From: Streptomyces sp. NBC_01016
GTDB lineage: Bacteria; Actinomycetota; Actinomycetes; Streptomycetales; Streptomycetaceae
Assembly: GCF_026341035.1 (NCBI RefSeq)
Contig: NZ_JAPEOQ010000001.1
Coordinates: 806,001 to 870,000 of the forward strand
Direction of reading: 5' to 3'
DNA length: 64,000 nt
Below the pieces are notes generated by a model. That model was given only the letters and a program-made list of their open reading frames with translations, did not search any database and was not told where the DNA came from. Made by a program: the position numbers and the translations under genes. Within the stretch, counting starts at the first letter, position 1; the number at the start of each line of letters is the position of its first letter. Below, one piece after another: positions 6,895 through 15,599 of this stretch.

Positions 6895-8025
6895 TCACTC
6901 GGCCCGGCGATGGCCCTCGCTCCCACCTTCCGCGCCGCGGTGTGCCGTCGGCAGGGCGTGCCGCAGCACCCGGCCCCACATCGACGCGTACTGCCGCCAC
7001 AACGGCCCAGTGGCGTACGGGAGTCCGTACCGGGCGCAGATCTTCCGGACGCGCGGAGCGAGCTCGGCGTAGCGGTTGCTGGGCAGGTCGGGGAAGAGGT
7101 GGTGCTCGATCTGGTGGCTGAGGTTGCCGGTGAGGAGGTGGAGCAGCGGCCCGCCTTCGATGTTCGCCGAGCCCTGGATCTGGCGCAGATACCACTCGCC
7201 CCGGCTCTCGCCCTCGATCTGCTCCTCCGTGTACGCGAAGGTGTGCACGTCACTGGGGAAGTGTCCGCAGAAGATGACCGTGTGCGCCCAGACGTTGCGG
7301 GTGGTGGTCGCGGTGAGATTGCCGAGGAGGCAGGGCAGCGCGGAGGGTCCCGCGAGGAGCGGGAAGAGGACGTAGTCCTTGGCCGCCTGGTGAACCGCCT
7401 TGCCCACCATCGCAGTTGTGTCCCCGAGGAAGGCGCGCACGCTCTTGCGGCCCGCCAACGCCTCGTCCACCTCCAGGTCGTACAGGGCGATGCCCCACTC
7501 GAAGACGGGCGCGAGCAGGGCCGTGAACAGCGGCTGGAGGAGATGGCCCGGGTGCCAGGGCTGGTCCGGGGCCATGCGCAGGACCGTGTAGCCGAGGTCG
7601 CGGTCGCGGCCGACGACATTGGTGTACGTGTGGTGCAGGTGGTTGTGGGTGCGTTTCCAGGCATCGGCGGGGGTGGCGAAGTCCCACTCCCAGGTCGTCG
7701 AGTGGATCGCCGGGTCACCGAGCCAGTCCCACTGTCCGTGCAGGATGTTGTGGCCCAGCTCCATGTTCTCCAGGATTTTGGCGAAGGTGAGCAGGGCGGT
7801 GCCCGTGAACCAGGCGGGTGGGAAGAGGGAGACGGCGAGCGCGAGGCGTCCGCCGGTCTCGCAGCCGCGTTGCACGGCGATGACGGTACGTATGTAGTGG
7901 GCGTCGTCGGCGCCGCGCGCCGCCATGAACTCGGCGCGGAGCGCGTCCAGTTCACGGCCCAGTTGGTCCGTAAGGTCGGCGTCCGGTTCCCCGGGCGCCG
8001 GATCGCTGAATACAGCGGCGGTCAT
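6895..8025 (-). CDS. Fatty acid desaturase, HxxHH/HQIEHHLFP class (DesA3-like)
   Basis: The protein has 376 residues. The histidine boxes are GHNILHGQWDW, THNHLHHTY and SHQIEHHLFPDLP, the last being the hallmark of linoleoyl-CoA/front-end and mycobacterial DesA3-type desaturases and clearly different from the stearoyl-CoA type encoded at 4817-5815. Hydrophobic helices surround the first box (LFPPAWFTGTALLTF). It is a membrane enzyme that needs an electron donor. The upstream gene, 17 nt away, encodes exactly such a reductase, the same pairing as mycobacterial Rv3230c-DesA3. ATG 8025 has GAGGAG 6 nt upstream. The C-terminal tail is short, polar and unlikely to be structured. Confidence 0.92.
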   Translation of the reverse strand: MTAAVFSDPAPGEPDADLTDQLGRELDALRAEFMAARGADDAHYIRTVIAVQRGCETGGRLALAVSLFPPAWFTGTALLTFAKILENMELGHNILHGQWDWLGDPAIHSTTWEWDFATPADAWKRTHNHLHHTYTNVVGRDRDLGYTVLRMAPDQPWHPGHLLQPLFTALLAPVFEWGIALYDLEVDEALAGRKSVRAFLGDTTAMVGKAVHQAAKDYVLFPLLAGPSALPCLLGNLTATTTRNVWAHTVIFCGHFPSDVHTFAYTEEQIEGESRGEWYLRQIQGSANIEGGPLLHLLTGNLSHQIEHHLFPDLPSNRYAELAPRVRKICARYGLPYATGPLWRQYASMWGRVLRHALPTAHRGAEGGSEGHRRAE

Positions 8026-8042
8026 GAGGGTCTCCTCTGGAC

Positions 8043-9170
8043 TCACAGGTCGAGGACGAGCGTGCCCGCGGCGCCGTTGACGCAGGTCTGGATCAACTCA
8101 TTTGGTTCGCCGTGCAGTTCACCGGTGCGCAGGTCGCGCACCCGGCCCTCGACGATCGGGACGAGGCAGCCGAAGCAGAGGCCGCGGCGGCAGCCGTGGA
8201 GCATCGGCACACCCACCGATTCGCCGGCCGCGAGAAGGGGCACACCGGGCGCCACGTCCGCCCACCGGCCGCTGCGCGTGAAGCACACCCGGCCGCCGAC
8301 CGCGTCGGCGCCCACCGGTTGCACGGGGGTCAGGTGGAAGCGCTCCACCCGCAGCCGCTGCCGCACTCCCCCTGCGTCCCACTGCCGCTCCGCCGCGTCC
8401 AGGAGCCCGGAAGGACCGCACACCCAAGTGTCCCGCCGGCGCCAGTCCGGACACGACGCGGCGATCCGGCCGGCGGTGAGGCGTCCGTCCGTGCGCGTAT
8501 GGGTCAGACGGACCGTCAGCCAGGGCAACCTGGCTTCCAGGGCGGCCAGTTCGGCACGGAAGAGACACTCGTCCGGCGACGGCGCGCTGTGCAGGAGCAG
8601 GGTGTCCGGGGCGGCGCACCCGCGGCGGGCGAGCGTGCGCAGCATCCCCATCACGGGCGTGAGGCCACTGCCCGCCGTCACGAACAGCAGCCGCTCCGGC
8701 AGCGGCCGCGGCAGCACGAACTCCCCTTGTGCCGGGCCGAGTCGGAGCACCGTGCCCGGGGCGGTCCTGTGCACCAGGTGCGGCGAGACCCGGCCGTCGG
8801 GGTGGGCCTTCACGGTGACGGTGATCTCGGCGGCCCCCTCGTCGGGCGCCGAGGTGATCGAGTACGTCCGCCAGTGCCGTACGCCGTCGATCTCGACCCC
8901 GAGCGGAAGGTACTGCCCGGCCCGGTGGCCGCTCCAGCCCCGGCCCGGCCTGATCACCAGGGTGGCCGCCCCCGCGCCCTCACTCCGTACGTCGGTGACC
9001 CGGCCCGCGGGATGCCGCGCCGACCACAAGGGATCGAGCAGGCCGAGATAGTCGTCCGGCGAGAGCGGGCTGGTCAGCCAGGACACGGCCGACAGAGCGG
9101 CGCGGCGCCCCGGCCGGCCGGTGAAGGACCGCAGCAGCGCTCCCGGTGAGCGTCGCGGCTGCTCGGACAT
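8043..9170 (-). CDS. Ferredoxin reductase with C-terminal 2Fe-2S domain (desaturase electron donor)
   Basis: The protein has 375 residues. An FAD-binding flavodoxin-reductase barrel (RAGQYLPLGV... RTYSITSAP) is followed by the NAD(P)H-binding domain (TAGSGLTPVMGMLRTL, CGPSGLLDAAE). The C-terminal plant-type ferredoxin has cluster ligands Cys327, Cys332, Cys335 and Cys363 (CRRGLCFGC ... CVN). The order FNR-then-ferredoxin in one chain is that of Rv3230c, which feeds electrons to DesA3. It is transcribed first in a two-gene operon with the desaturase. ATG 9170 follows a GGGGAGGGG ribosome site. It probably supplies both desaturases of the region. Confidence 0.9.
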   Translation of the reverse strand: MSEQPRRSPGALLRSFTGRPGRRAALSAVSWLTSPLSPDDYLGLLDPLWSARHPAGRVTDVRSEGAGAATLVIRPGRGWSGHRAGQYLPLGVEIDGVRHWRTYSITSAPDEGAAEITVTVKAHPDGRVSPHLVHRTAPGTVLRLGPAQGEFVLPRPLPERLLFVTAGSGLTPVMGMLRTLARRGCAAPDTLLLHSAPSPDECLFRAELAALEARLPWLTVRLTHTRTDGRLTAGRIAASCPDWRRRDTWVCGPSGLLDAAERQWDAGGVRQRLRVERFHLTPVQPVGADAVGGRVCFTRSGRWADVAPGVPLLAAGESVGVPMLHGCRRGLCFGCLVPIVEGRVRDLRTGELHGEPNELIQTCVNGAAGTLVLDL

Positions 9171-9189
9171 GCGGGCGCCCCTCCCCATA

Positions 9190-9218
9190 CCGAATTCCCG
9201 AATGCCGGATGCCGAATG
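9190..9218. repeat. Four heptamer direct repeats upstream of the reductase-desaturase operon
   Basis: CCGAATT (9190), CCGAATG (9198), CCGGATG (9205) and CCGAATG (9212) lie nearly end to end, 20-48 nt upstream of the reductase start codon. This is the only ordered structure seen in the 418-nt divergent intergenic region 9171-9588, so it is a candidate regulator site or leader element. Confidence 0.5.
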
Positions 9219-9588
9219 GCTGATGTGCCGGCTCCGAACGCGCCGGGTCCCTCTCGGTCCCGTACGCGTGCGTCCCGCCGCCGTCGCCGGATCGCTTGCG
9301 CCGAGGGAAACACACGGGGCGGCGGACCACACCGCCCCACGGCATGCTTCGCGCCATCGGCCGCACGGCTCCTGTCAGGCGGGATGCGCCGGTGCCCAGC
9401 GTGTGGCTCCGCCGATGCTCCCGAGGATGGCCCGATGGCGACGCCGCCGCCCGGCACGGACCGCCTCTCATGGGCCGAGCCGTACGCTGGGAGCACCGGG
9501 TGCTCCTCGTACGCCGACTCCGCTCGACGTCGCCTCCGGCGCACCACGACACGGGCCCCACAGGGCGGCCCGAAAAGGGGCGTGCGTC

Positions 9589-10065
9589 ATGAACGCACTG
9601 ATCGCCCACCACAGTTCGACCGGCTCCGGGCGCATCGTCGTGCACCCGCCCGCCCGACTCTCCCTGCGCCCGCCGACCTTCCCTCCGGGACCGGTGTGCG
9701 GAGCCTGGTGGCCGCGCACCGATGAGCTGGCCACCGAACTGGCCGCCCTCATCGAGGTGTTCGAGGCGACCCGCGGGCGCGTGACCCGTATCGCCTCTCC
9801 GCGGGGCAGCTGGCCGACGGAGCCGCGCACCCTGTCCGTGACGGGCCACGTGATCCTGGCCGCGTGGTACACGTCCGGTCTCGACCCCTATACGATCCGG
9901 CTCTTCTCCTACGGGGCCGGGCGCTGGGACCTGCTCGTCGTCCCGTCGAGCAGCCGGGACGACACGGCCGCCCGGCTGATGCACGCGGCGGCCGACCCCG
10001 CGCTCTGTCTCACCGGGACGGCGCTGATGGCAACCGAGGGGCCCGCCGGTTCCACGAACGGATGA
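9589..10065 (+). CDS. DUF5994 family protein (copy 2)
   Basis: The protein has 158 residues. The same signature as the gene at 4349-4762 is present: ARLSLRPP, CGAWWPRTDELATELAALIE, the ...WPTEPRTLSVTGHVIL... block and YGAGRWDLLVVPSSS. It is divergent from the ferredoxin reductase/desaturase operon and shares its promoter region. The upstream frame is open but low-complexity; ATG 9589 begins the conserved region. Its placement makes the desaturase cluster bracketed by DUF5994 genes at both ends. A STAS regulator follows on the same strand. The function is unknown. Confidence 0.8.
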   Translation: MNALIAHHSSTGSGRIVVHPPARLSLRPPTFPPGPVCGAWWPRTDELATELAALIEVFEATRGRVTRIASPRGSWPTEPRTLSVTGHVILAAWYTSGLDPYTIRLFSYGAGRWDLLVVPSSSRDDTAARLMHAAADPALCLTGTALMATEGPAGSTNG

Positions 10066-10303
10066 CGGTTCATGACCGCACGTCACCACACGTGTCATAG
10101 GCGTACGTTGGAGCCACCGAGGGCACGTCGTACACCGGCATCCACGCGGGTCTCGTCCCCGGTGAGCAACGGCATCGGGGACGACCGTTCACGTCGCTCC
10201 GAAGACGGGTCCGCGTCATGGCAGCGACCACCCCGCCCCCGGAGGCACCCGCGGCCCGCGTCGCGCTGAATTCGCCGACGGGCCACGGGCCGCTGGTCGT
10301 GGG

Positions 10304-10699
10304 GTGGTGACCGGTCGAAAGGACGGCACCGGTCCGGATCAGCACGGGAGTGGACTGCGGCTGACGCTGGAGCGGACCCCCGTCACACCCGGCCACTTCA
10401 TGACCCTGTCCGTGGCCGGGGAGCTCGACACCGGCAGCATTCCCGCGCTCTGTGAACTCACCTCTCAGGTCCTGGGCGAGGGCAGCCGGCACCTGATCAT
10501 GGACCTGTCCGAGGTGACCCACTGCGACAACGCCAGCTTCTTCACCCTCCTCGGCATCCGCGAGGCCGCCCATCACGCCGGCGGCAGCCTCACCCTGGCC
10601 AACCCCAGCCCCTGCGTCCGACTCGCCCTCACCCACAGCGTCCTGCGTGATCTGCTCCCCTTCCACGACCTCTGTGCGCAGGAGCCACCGGACACCTGA
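10304..10699 (+). CDS. STAS-domain anti-sigma factor antagonist
   Basis: The protein has 131 residues. The STAS core runs from about residue 32 (FMTLSVAGELDTGSIPALCE) through LIMDLSEVTHCDNASFFTLLGI to the C-terminal helix. In SpoIIAA-type antagonists the residue after the conserved Asp is the Ser phosphorylated by the anti-sigma kinase. Here the motif is D75-N76-A-S, so the usual phosphoacceptor position is Asn. It may act constitutively or be regulated otherwise. Partners would be an HATPase anti-sigma factor and a SigB-like sigma factor, neither of which is in the window. The start is uncertain (GTG 10304 or 10307) and lacks a clear ribosome site. Confidence 0.85.
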   Translation: MVTGRKDGTGPDQHGSGLRLTLERTPVTPGHFMTLSVAGELDTGSIPALCELTSQVLGEGSRHLIMDLSEVTHCDNASFFTLLGIREAAHHAGGSLTLANPSPCVRLALTHSVLRDLLPFHDLCAQEPPDT

Positions 10700-10732
10700 A
10701 GCCTGTGGCGTGGAGGGCAGCGAGTACCGCGG

Positions 10733-11443
10733 TCAGCTCGACGTGTCCCCGTTGTCGTCGAGGCGCAGACGACGGGCGAGCACGTCACGGGCGACGTCGA
10801 GAAGGGGTCTGTCCTGGCTGAAGGCATGGCCGCGCAACCGGATCAGCGCGTGGTCGCAGGTGATGTCGAGCTGGGCGGAGAGCATTCCGGTGGCCTGGTG
10901 GACCTCGGCGAAGTAGAGACCGGGCTCGTCCAGCAGCGCGGCGTACGTGAAGTCTGCGTGCGCGGCGGTGGCGATCGTGAGCTGGGCCAGGGTGTCGGCC
11001 AGGCCGAAGGCATCCGTCAGCTGGTCCGTGGACATGGGCCCGGGGCGGGTGCGGTAGCCGGTGAGCGCGCCGAGTCCGATGACCCCGATGCGCAGGGGGA
11101 AGGAGAACACGGCGCCTACGTCGAGCGCTTCGACGGCCGCGGGCAGACCCGGCCACCGGCTGTCGGTGAGCTCGGTGACATGGGGCACCAGCAACAGGGC
11201 GCCATGACGGGCCGCGTCGAGGCTGGGCCCGTGTCCCTGGATCTGCTGCAGATCCTCCAGCGCGGCGGTGTGCTCGCCGTGGGACTGCACGAGTTGGGCC
11301 GGGCCGCCGGTGGGCGACAGGAGCAGGGCGAGACCGTCCAGGCCCAGCACGTCGGCGAACTCCCCCAGCGGCAGCGGCGCCATACCCGGGCCGCTGTGCG
11401 AGCTGAGGGCACGCAGGTAGGCAGTCATGACCGGATGAGTCAC
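10733..11443 (-). CDS. GAF and ANTAR domain regulator
   Basis: The protein has 236 residues. The GAF-like sensor occupies roughly residues 20-165 (LLLSPTGGPAQLVQSHGEH... FSFPLRIGVIGLGALTGY). The C-terminal 55 residues form an ANTAR helical domain (VHQATGMLSAQLDITCDHALIRLRGHA), a family that binds paired stem-loops in nascent RNA and prevents termination. GTG 11443 is supported by AGGGGG 8 nt upstream. It is convergent with the STAS gene and lies downstream of a second GAF-ANTAR gene on the same strand, 76 nt away, so the two may be cotranscribed. Tandem ANTAR genes are common in Streptomyces stress clusters. Confidence 0.85.
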   Translation of the reverse strand: MTHPVMTAYLRALSSHSGPGMAPLPLGEFADVLGLDGLALLLSPTGGPAQLVQSHGEHTAALEDLQQIQGHGPSLDAARHGALLLVPHVTELTDSRWPGLPAAVEALDVGAVFSFPLRIGVIGLGALTGYRTRPGPMSTDQLTDAFGLADTLAQLTIATAAHADFTYAALLDEPGLYFAEVHQATGMLSAQLDITCDHALIRLRGHAFSQDRPLLDVARDVLARRLRLDDNGDTSS

Positions 11444-11519
11444 CGCTGCCGCCCCCTTCCGGGTGAGGTGCGGGCCCGCCGGAGGGCAGTCCGCTGATCC
11501 CTGTCGGTGCAGGGGCCTC

Positions 11520-12263
11520 TCATCGACCGTGCCGACGCAGTAGCGACGAATCCGCCGTACCCCGCAGCACGTGTCGGGCGACCTCGGTGAGCCGCATGTG
11601 ATTGCTGCGCGCGTGGCGGCGCATCCGGGCGAAGGCGTCCTCGACGCTGGTGTCGAGCCGGTGCGCGAGGTACCCCTTGGCCTGCTCGATGACGATTCGA
11701 CTGTCCAGGGCCGACTGCAACTGCGCGGTCACTGTCATCTGTTCACTCACCGCCCGTTGTTGCAGGACGCCGATGGTGGCTGTGTCGGCCAGCGCCTGCG
11801 CCAGCCGCAACTGGGAGGCGCCCAGGGGTCCGGGCCTGTCCCTGAAGAGGTTCAGGGACCCGATCACCTGGTCGTGCAACCGCAGCGGGCAGGCCACGAC
11901 GGAGGTGTGGCCGAGCTCCACGGCCCGCGGCGCGAACCGGGGCCACTGGGTCCGCGCGGCCGCCGTGTCCAGCGCGACGTCGGCGACCTGTCGCTTGGTC
12001 CGGTAGCAGTCGTGGCACGGGCCTTCGTTCCACTCGACGCCGGCCAGCTCCAGCGTGCGGGTGCGCTCGTCGGAGGCGGCCGCGTCCACAAGGCGGCCGC
12101 TGGGTGTGGCCAGCAGGACACCGGCGGCGGCCACGTCCAACAGGTGCACGCAGTGCTCGGTCAGCATGTGCAGGAAGTTGATGACGTCGAAGTCCTGCAC
12201 CAACGTGTCGGCGAGGTCGACGAATGCCGCCGCCAACTGCTCCTCGTGCGGCAGTTCGGCCAT
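11520..12263 (-). CDS. GAF and ANTAR domain regulator
   Basis: The protein has 247 residues. The GAF domain spans about 20-155 (HCVHLLDVAAAGVLLATPSG, WNEGPCHDCYRTKRQV, SVVACPLRLHDQVIGSLNLF). The ANTAR domain spans about 165-235 and is canonical: LQSALDSRIVIEQAKGYLAHR...AFARMRRHARSNHMRLTEVA. The Cys pair in GPCHDC is typical of this sub-family and might bind a ligand or sense redox state. The ATG has GGGAGGTGGG just upstream. It is predicted to be an antitermination regulator like EutV or AmiR, but the RNA target cannot be named from this window. Confidence 0.9.
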   Translation of the reverse strand: MAELPHEEQLAAAFVDLADTLVQDFDVINFLHMLTEHCVHLLDVAAAGVLLATPSGRLVDAAASDERTRTLELAGVEWNEGPCHDCYRTKRQVADVALDTAAARTQWPRFAPRAVELGHTSVVACPLRLHDQVIGSLNLFRDRPGPLGASQLRLAQALADTATIGVLQQRAVSEQMTVTAQLQSALDSRIVIEQAKGYLAHRLDTSVEDAFARMRRHARSNHMRLTEVARHVLRGTADSSLLRRHGR

Positions 12264-12402
12264 ACCTGCCCACCTCCCAGGGTGATTCGGCCATCACCCT
12301 CCCACAGGCCGTCCCCCGTGATTGCCCTCCACTCTCCTCCTCGCCGCACCGTGTGGCCAGAACGTTTGCCGAGTACAGGCGGACGGCGCGGCGGTGCCGG
12401 AG

Positions 12403-13203
12403 CTACTCCGTCGCGCGGTTGCCCTTCTTGTCGCACGGGAGGTCGGAGAGCTTGCTGTGGGCGAGGAAGTCGCGGGTCGCCTGCTTCTCCACGTCGGAGA
12501 TGGCCGTGGGCTGTACGTCGATGATCCCGCCGAAGGGGCGGTCGACGTCGCGGATGATGCACAGGGTCGCCGTCAGCATCACGGTCACCAGGGTCAGCGC
12601 GGCCAGCTGCCCACGGTTGTGCCTGCGCGGCAGGCAGAGGCCGAGGGCCGCCACCGTGACCGCGAGCACCGCCAGCAGGAACCAGAGGATGGCGCCGGGG
12701 ATGCTGGCGGTCGCCTGGGTGAGGCGCTCCTCGCGCTCCTCGGAACGCTTGTGGTCGGCACTGACGAGCATGCCGAAGGCCGGTTCGCCCTCCATGGCAC
12801 GGAAGTTCCGGCGCAGGTCGGTGGACCACACGCTGGGCGCCGACGAGCCCTTGCCGTCGGCCATTTCGGGCCACTCCTGGACGCGGACGGCGCGGGCGTA
12901 GCAGACGGCGTCGGCCTGGACGGCCGACCGCTGCTTCACGGTGGCGTACTCGGCGGTCTCGACGAGCTGGTCCAGGGCGCGCGCCTCGCCGCGCGCGGCC
13001 ACCTCCGCCTTCCCGTACGAGCCGTTGGCGGTCACGAGGACGAAGGCCAGCAGCAGCACGGTCAGGGTGAGCAGGGGGCCGACGAGGTCCTTGACGGCCA
13101 TGCCGGTGTCGTCGTCCTCGGTCAGCAGCCTCGGCCGCAGATATCGGTTGGCCGCGATACCCGCGATCAGGGCGAGCGCGGCGACGACGATGACGATGAC
13201 CAC
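12403..13203 (-). CDS. DUF4239 (bestrophin-like) membrane protein
   Basis: The protein has about 266 residues and four predicted membrane segments: VVIVIVVAALALIAGIA at the N-terminus, LLTLTVLLLAFVLVTANG, and two near the C-terminus (ILWFLLAVLAVTVAALGL and LAALTLVTVMLTATLCII). A long extracytoplasmic or cytoplasmic helical region lies between the two pairs. The layout matches DUF4239 proteins, which are widespread and uncharacterised in Streptomyces. GTG 13203 is preferred because GGAGG lies 9 nt upstream; an ATG-type start at 13254 would add 17 polar residues. It stands alone between regulators. Confidence 0.75.
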   Translation of the reverse strand: MVIVIVVAALALIAGIAANRYLRPRLLTEDDDTGMAVKDLVGPLLTLTVLLLAFVLVTANGSYGKAEVAARGEARALDQLVETAEYATVKQRSAVQADAVCYARAVRVQEWPEMADGKGSSAPSVWSTDLRRNFRAMEGEPAFGMLVSADHKRSEEREERLTQATASIPGAILWFLLAVLAVTVAALGLCLPRRHNRGQLAALTLVTVMLTATLCIIRDVDRPFGGIIDVQPTAISDVEKQATRDFLAHSKLSDLPCDKKGNRATE

Positions 13204-13313
13204 GAGCGAGTACCTCCGGGAGACAGGAAAACGGTGCTCCCCGCCATGGGGCACTGTGATCTTGTCCTGACCGTCCCCGCCCTCCGGATACGGCGGACGG
13301 GCCCACTCACCCT

Positions 13314-14066
13314 CTATCGAGCGACAGGCGCTCCGCCGGAAAGCGGTGGTGGAGGGCCGGTGAGCAGCCCCAGGCGGGATGCCGTCGCGACCGCCGCCGC
13401 CCTGCTGTCCGCGCCGAGCTTGGTGTAGACGGCGCTGAGGGCGCTCTTGACCGTGCTCGGGCTGATGCCCCGGCGGGCCGCGATCTCCCGGTTGGACAGG
13501 CCGGCCGCCACGAGCCGGACGATGTCGGCCTCGCGGGGTGTGAGCACCGGGGTGCTGCCCTGGGGCCCGGCCAGGGCATGGCGGGCGACGCCGGGGCCGA
13601 GGACCGTCTCGCCGCGGGCGACCGCGCGGACCGCGGCGAGCAGCGATTCGGCGGACGCCTCCTTGCCGAGGAATCCGGTGGCGCCGGCCCGCAGCGCGGA
13701 GGTCACCGTCTGCGCGGTGACGTAGGCGCTGAGGATGAGGACGGCGGGCGCGGGGTCCAGCGCGCGCAGTTCGCGGACGAGTCGGATGCCGTCGTCGATG
13801 CCCGCGCCCAGGTCGAGGTCGACGACGGCGACGTCCGGGGCCTCGGGGCGGCGGGCCGCGCGCAGGGCGTCGTCGGCGGTCGCCGCCTCGGCCACGGGCG
13901 ACAGGTCGTCGACCGTCGTGAGCAGGGTGCGCAGGCCGATCCTGAGCGCGGGGTGGTCGTCGACGACGAGGACCCGGGTGGGGCGGGCGCGGCCGGTCCT
14001 GGCGGGGACCGGCTCGGGTATGCCGGCGGGGACCGGCTCGGTTATGCCGCTCAGGACGTCACTCAT
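13314..14066 (-). CDS. NarL/LuxR-type response regulator
   Basis: The protein has 250 residues. The receiver domain starts after a Pro-rich 29-residue leader (RVLVVDDHPALRIGL) with probable phospho-acceptor Asp83 in VVDLDLG and the conserved Lys in GFLGKEAS. The LuxR HTH is at about 172-235 (LTPREADIVRLVAAGLSNREIAARRGISPSTVKS). It lies 18 nt downstream of the sensor kinase gene, forming a two-component operon. The leader contains a direct PEPVPA repeat (EPVPAGIPEPVPAR). The stimulus and targets are unknown. Confidence 0.9.
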   Translation of the reverse strand: MSDVLSGITEPVPAGIPEPVPARTGRARPTRVLVVDDHPALRIGLRTLLTTVDDLSPVAEAATADDALRAARRPEAPDVAVVDLDLGAGIDDGIRLVRELRALDPAPAVLILSAYVTAQTVTSALRAGATGFLGKEASAESLLAAVRAVARGETVLGPGVARHALAGPQGSTPVLTPREADIVRLVAAGLSNREIAARRGISPSTVKSALSAVYTKLGADSRAAAVATASRLGLLTGPPPPLSGGAPVAR

Positions 14067-14084
14067 TTACGTCACTCATCCACG

Positions 14085-15410
14085 TCATCCGTCCACGTCT
14101 GCCCCGGCCGGCCTGCGCCGCAGCACGGCGCTCAGCTCCGTGCCCGTACCGGCGCTCGACACCACCGCGAACGTGCCGCCGAGGCCTTCGACGCGGTGCC
14201 GCAGGGAGCGCAGACCGTGCCGGTCGTCGGGCACCCGGGCGGGGTCGAAGCCCCGGCCGTCGTCCCTGACGGTCATGGTCACCTCCTGCGGCTCGTACGT
14301 CAGCGTGGCGGTGACCCGGTGCGGCCGCGCGTGCCACAGGGCGTTGGACACCGCTTCCTGCGCGAGCCTCAGCAGGGTGTGTTCCACGTCGGGCGGAAGC
14401 GGGCCGGGCTCGCCCGAAGTGTAGAACGCGATCTCCGGGGGGCCTTCGGCGCCGGAGGCGGAGGGTGGGCCGCCGGCCACCTGCCAGCCCGCGGCGAGTG
14501 CCTGGCGCATCGCCGAGAGATGGTTCTCGATCGTTTCGGGGAGCGTGCCGTTGGGGGTGCCCGCCGGGCGGTCGGTGTGCGCCGAGTCGATGAGGAGGCG
14601 CGCCTCGCGCAGGCCGAGGTTGGTCAGGTCGAGGGCGGCGTGCGTCGCCTCCACGGCCCTTGCGGGGGCGGCGGTCAGGGTCCGCTCCGCGCCCTCGAGG
14701 AGCAGCTTGACGCCCGCCAGGTACTGGGCGATCGAGTCGTGGACCTCGGCCGCCATCCGGCGCCGCTCGTCCGCCTGCCCCGCGAGCCGCTGCGACGTCG
14801 CCAACTGCCCGCGGTCGTCGCGCAGTTGACGGATGAGCGCATCGGCGGAGCCGCGCAGGCGCTCCTCCTTGCGGAAGGCGAGGACGACCAGGAGCAGGGC
14901 GAGGAAGGCGCCCACGACGACCATCTCCTGGTCCCCGACGGTCGCGGACCCCCGCCGCGAGGTGACCGCCGCCGCGGCGACGGCGACGACCGCGACGCCG
15001 AGCGTGCGCAGCCGGGGCAGGAACATCAGCACGACGAAGTACAGCGCGGCGACCAGGACCCGGAACTGGGTCCCCGTCAGATCGAGCCAGAGCCACAGGC
15101 CGAACAGGGCCGCCAGCCAGCCGAGGGTGAAGGGATCGGCCCGGCTCGCGAGCCGCAGGGCGCCCGGATCGGCCCCCGAACGGCGCTCCGCGACCGGCGC
15201 GAAGCAGTACACGAGGCCGAGCGCGAGCCCCGCCCCGACGCGCCACCCCTCCCCCGACACCCCCGCCACGACGGTCCGCACCAGGCCGACGACCAGCAGG
15301 ACCAGGAACGTGGCGTGCAGCGGCGACGTCACCAGGCGCGCGAACCCCCGCCGTCCGGCCGGACTCCCCGCGGGCGGCTCCTGCGCGGAGACGAGCGTCG
15401 CGTCGCTCAT
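14085..15410 (-). CDS. Sensor histidine kinase (HisKA_3, NarL-partner type)
   Basis: The protein has 441 residues. The N-terminal half carries five to six hydrophobic segments from about 33 to 178. The dimerisation/phosphotransfer box RRRMAAEVHDSIAQYL has His224, and the HATPase_c domain has the EAVSNALWHARP N-box and the RDDGRGFDP and HGLRSLRHRVEGLGG G-boxes. It pairs with the response regulator just downstream. ATG 15410 is preceded by AGGGGC at short distance; an upstream in-frame start at 15488 is possible. The Ser/His-rich sensor region gives no clue to the ligand. Confidence 0.88.
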   Translation of the reverse strand: MSDATLVSAQEPPAGSPAGRRGFARLVTSPLHATFLVLLVVGLVRTVVAGVSGEGWRVGAGLALGLVYCFAPVAERRSGADPGALRLASRADPFTLGWLAALFGLWLWLDLTGTQFRVLVAALYFVVLMFLPRLRTLGVAVVAVAAAAVTSRRGSATVGDQEMVVVGAFLALLLVVLAFRKEERLRGSADALIRQLRDDRGQLATSQRLAGQADERRRMAAEVHDSIAQYLAGVKLLLEGAERTLTAAPARAVEATHAALDLTNLGLREARLLIDSAHTDRPAGTPNGTLPETIENHLSAMRQALAAGWQVAGGPPSASGAEGPPEIAFYTSGEPGPLPPDVEHTLLRLAQEAVSNALWHARPHRVTATLTYEPQEVTMTVRDDGRGFDPARVPDDRHGLRSLRHRVEGLGGTFAVVSSAGTGTELSAVLRRRPAGADVDG

Positions 15411-15519
15411 GAGTGCCCCTATCAACTGCCGCGCCCACCCGTCCAGGGCCGGGTGGCCGCCCTTGCGCACCCGGATGGTCCGCAGCACGCGGCCCGGTGG
15501 CCGGTGATCGGACGTACCG

Positions 15520-15533
15520 GATCTTCAAAGATC
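15520..15533. promoter_or_regulatory. Palindrome GATCTT-CA-AAGATC between kinase and IclR genes
   Basis: A perfect 6-bp inverted repeat with a 2-nt centre lies 67 nt upstream of the IclR start and in the shared intergenic region with the kinase. It is a candidate operator for the IclR-type protein. Confidence 0.4.
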
Positions 15534-15599
15534 AGTGATGACATGCCGGACACCCACGCGAGGCGCCCGACGCCCGCGCGGCACCGAAGGAGGACACAC

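Noticed and set aside
6102..7955. 617-codon minus-strand frame across the second desaturase and the gap
   Set aside because: Arg/Ser/Pro-rich shadow of the true desaturase frame; the KRIRKE-like repeats come from the 16-bp tandem array.
10218..10310. 30-codon frame overlapping the STAS gene start
   Set aside because: Low-complexity Pro/Ala sequence with no ribosome site; possible leader peptide but not supportable.
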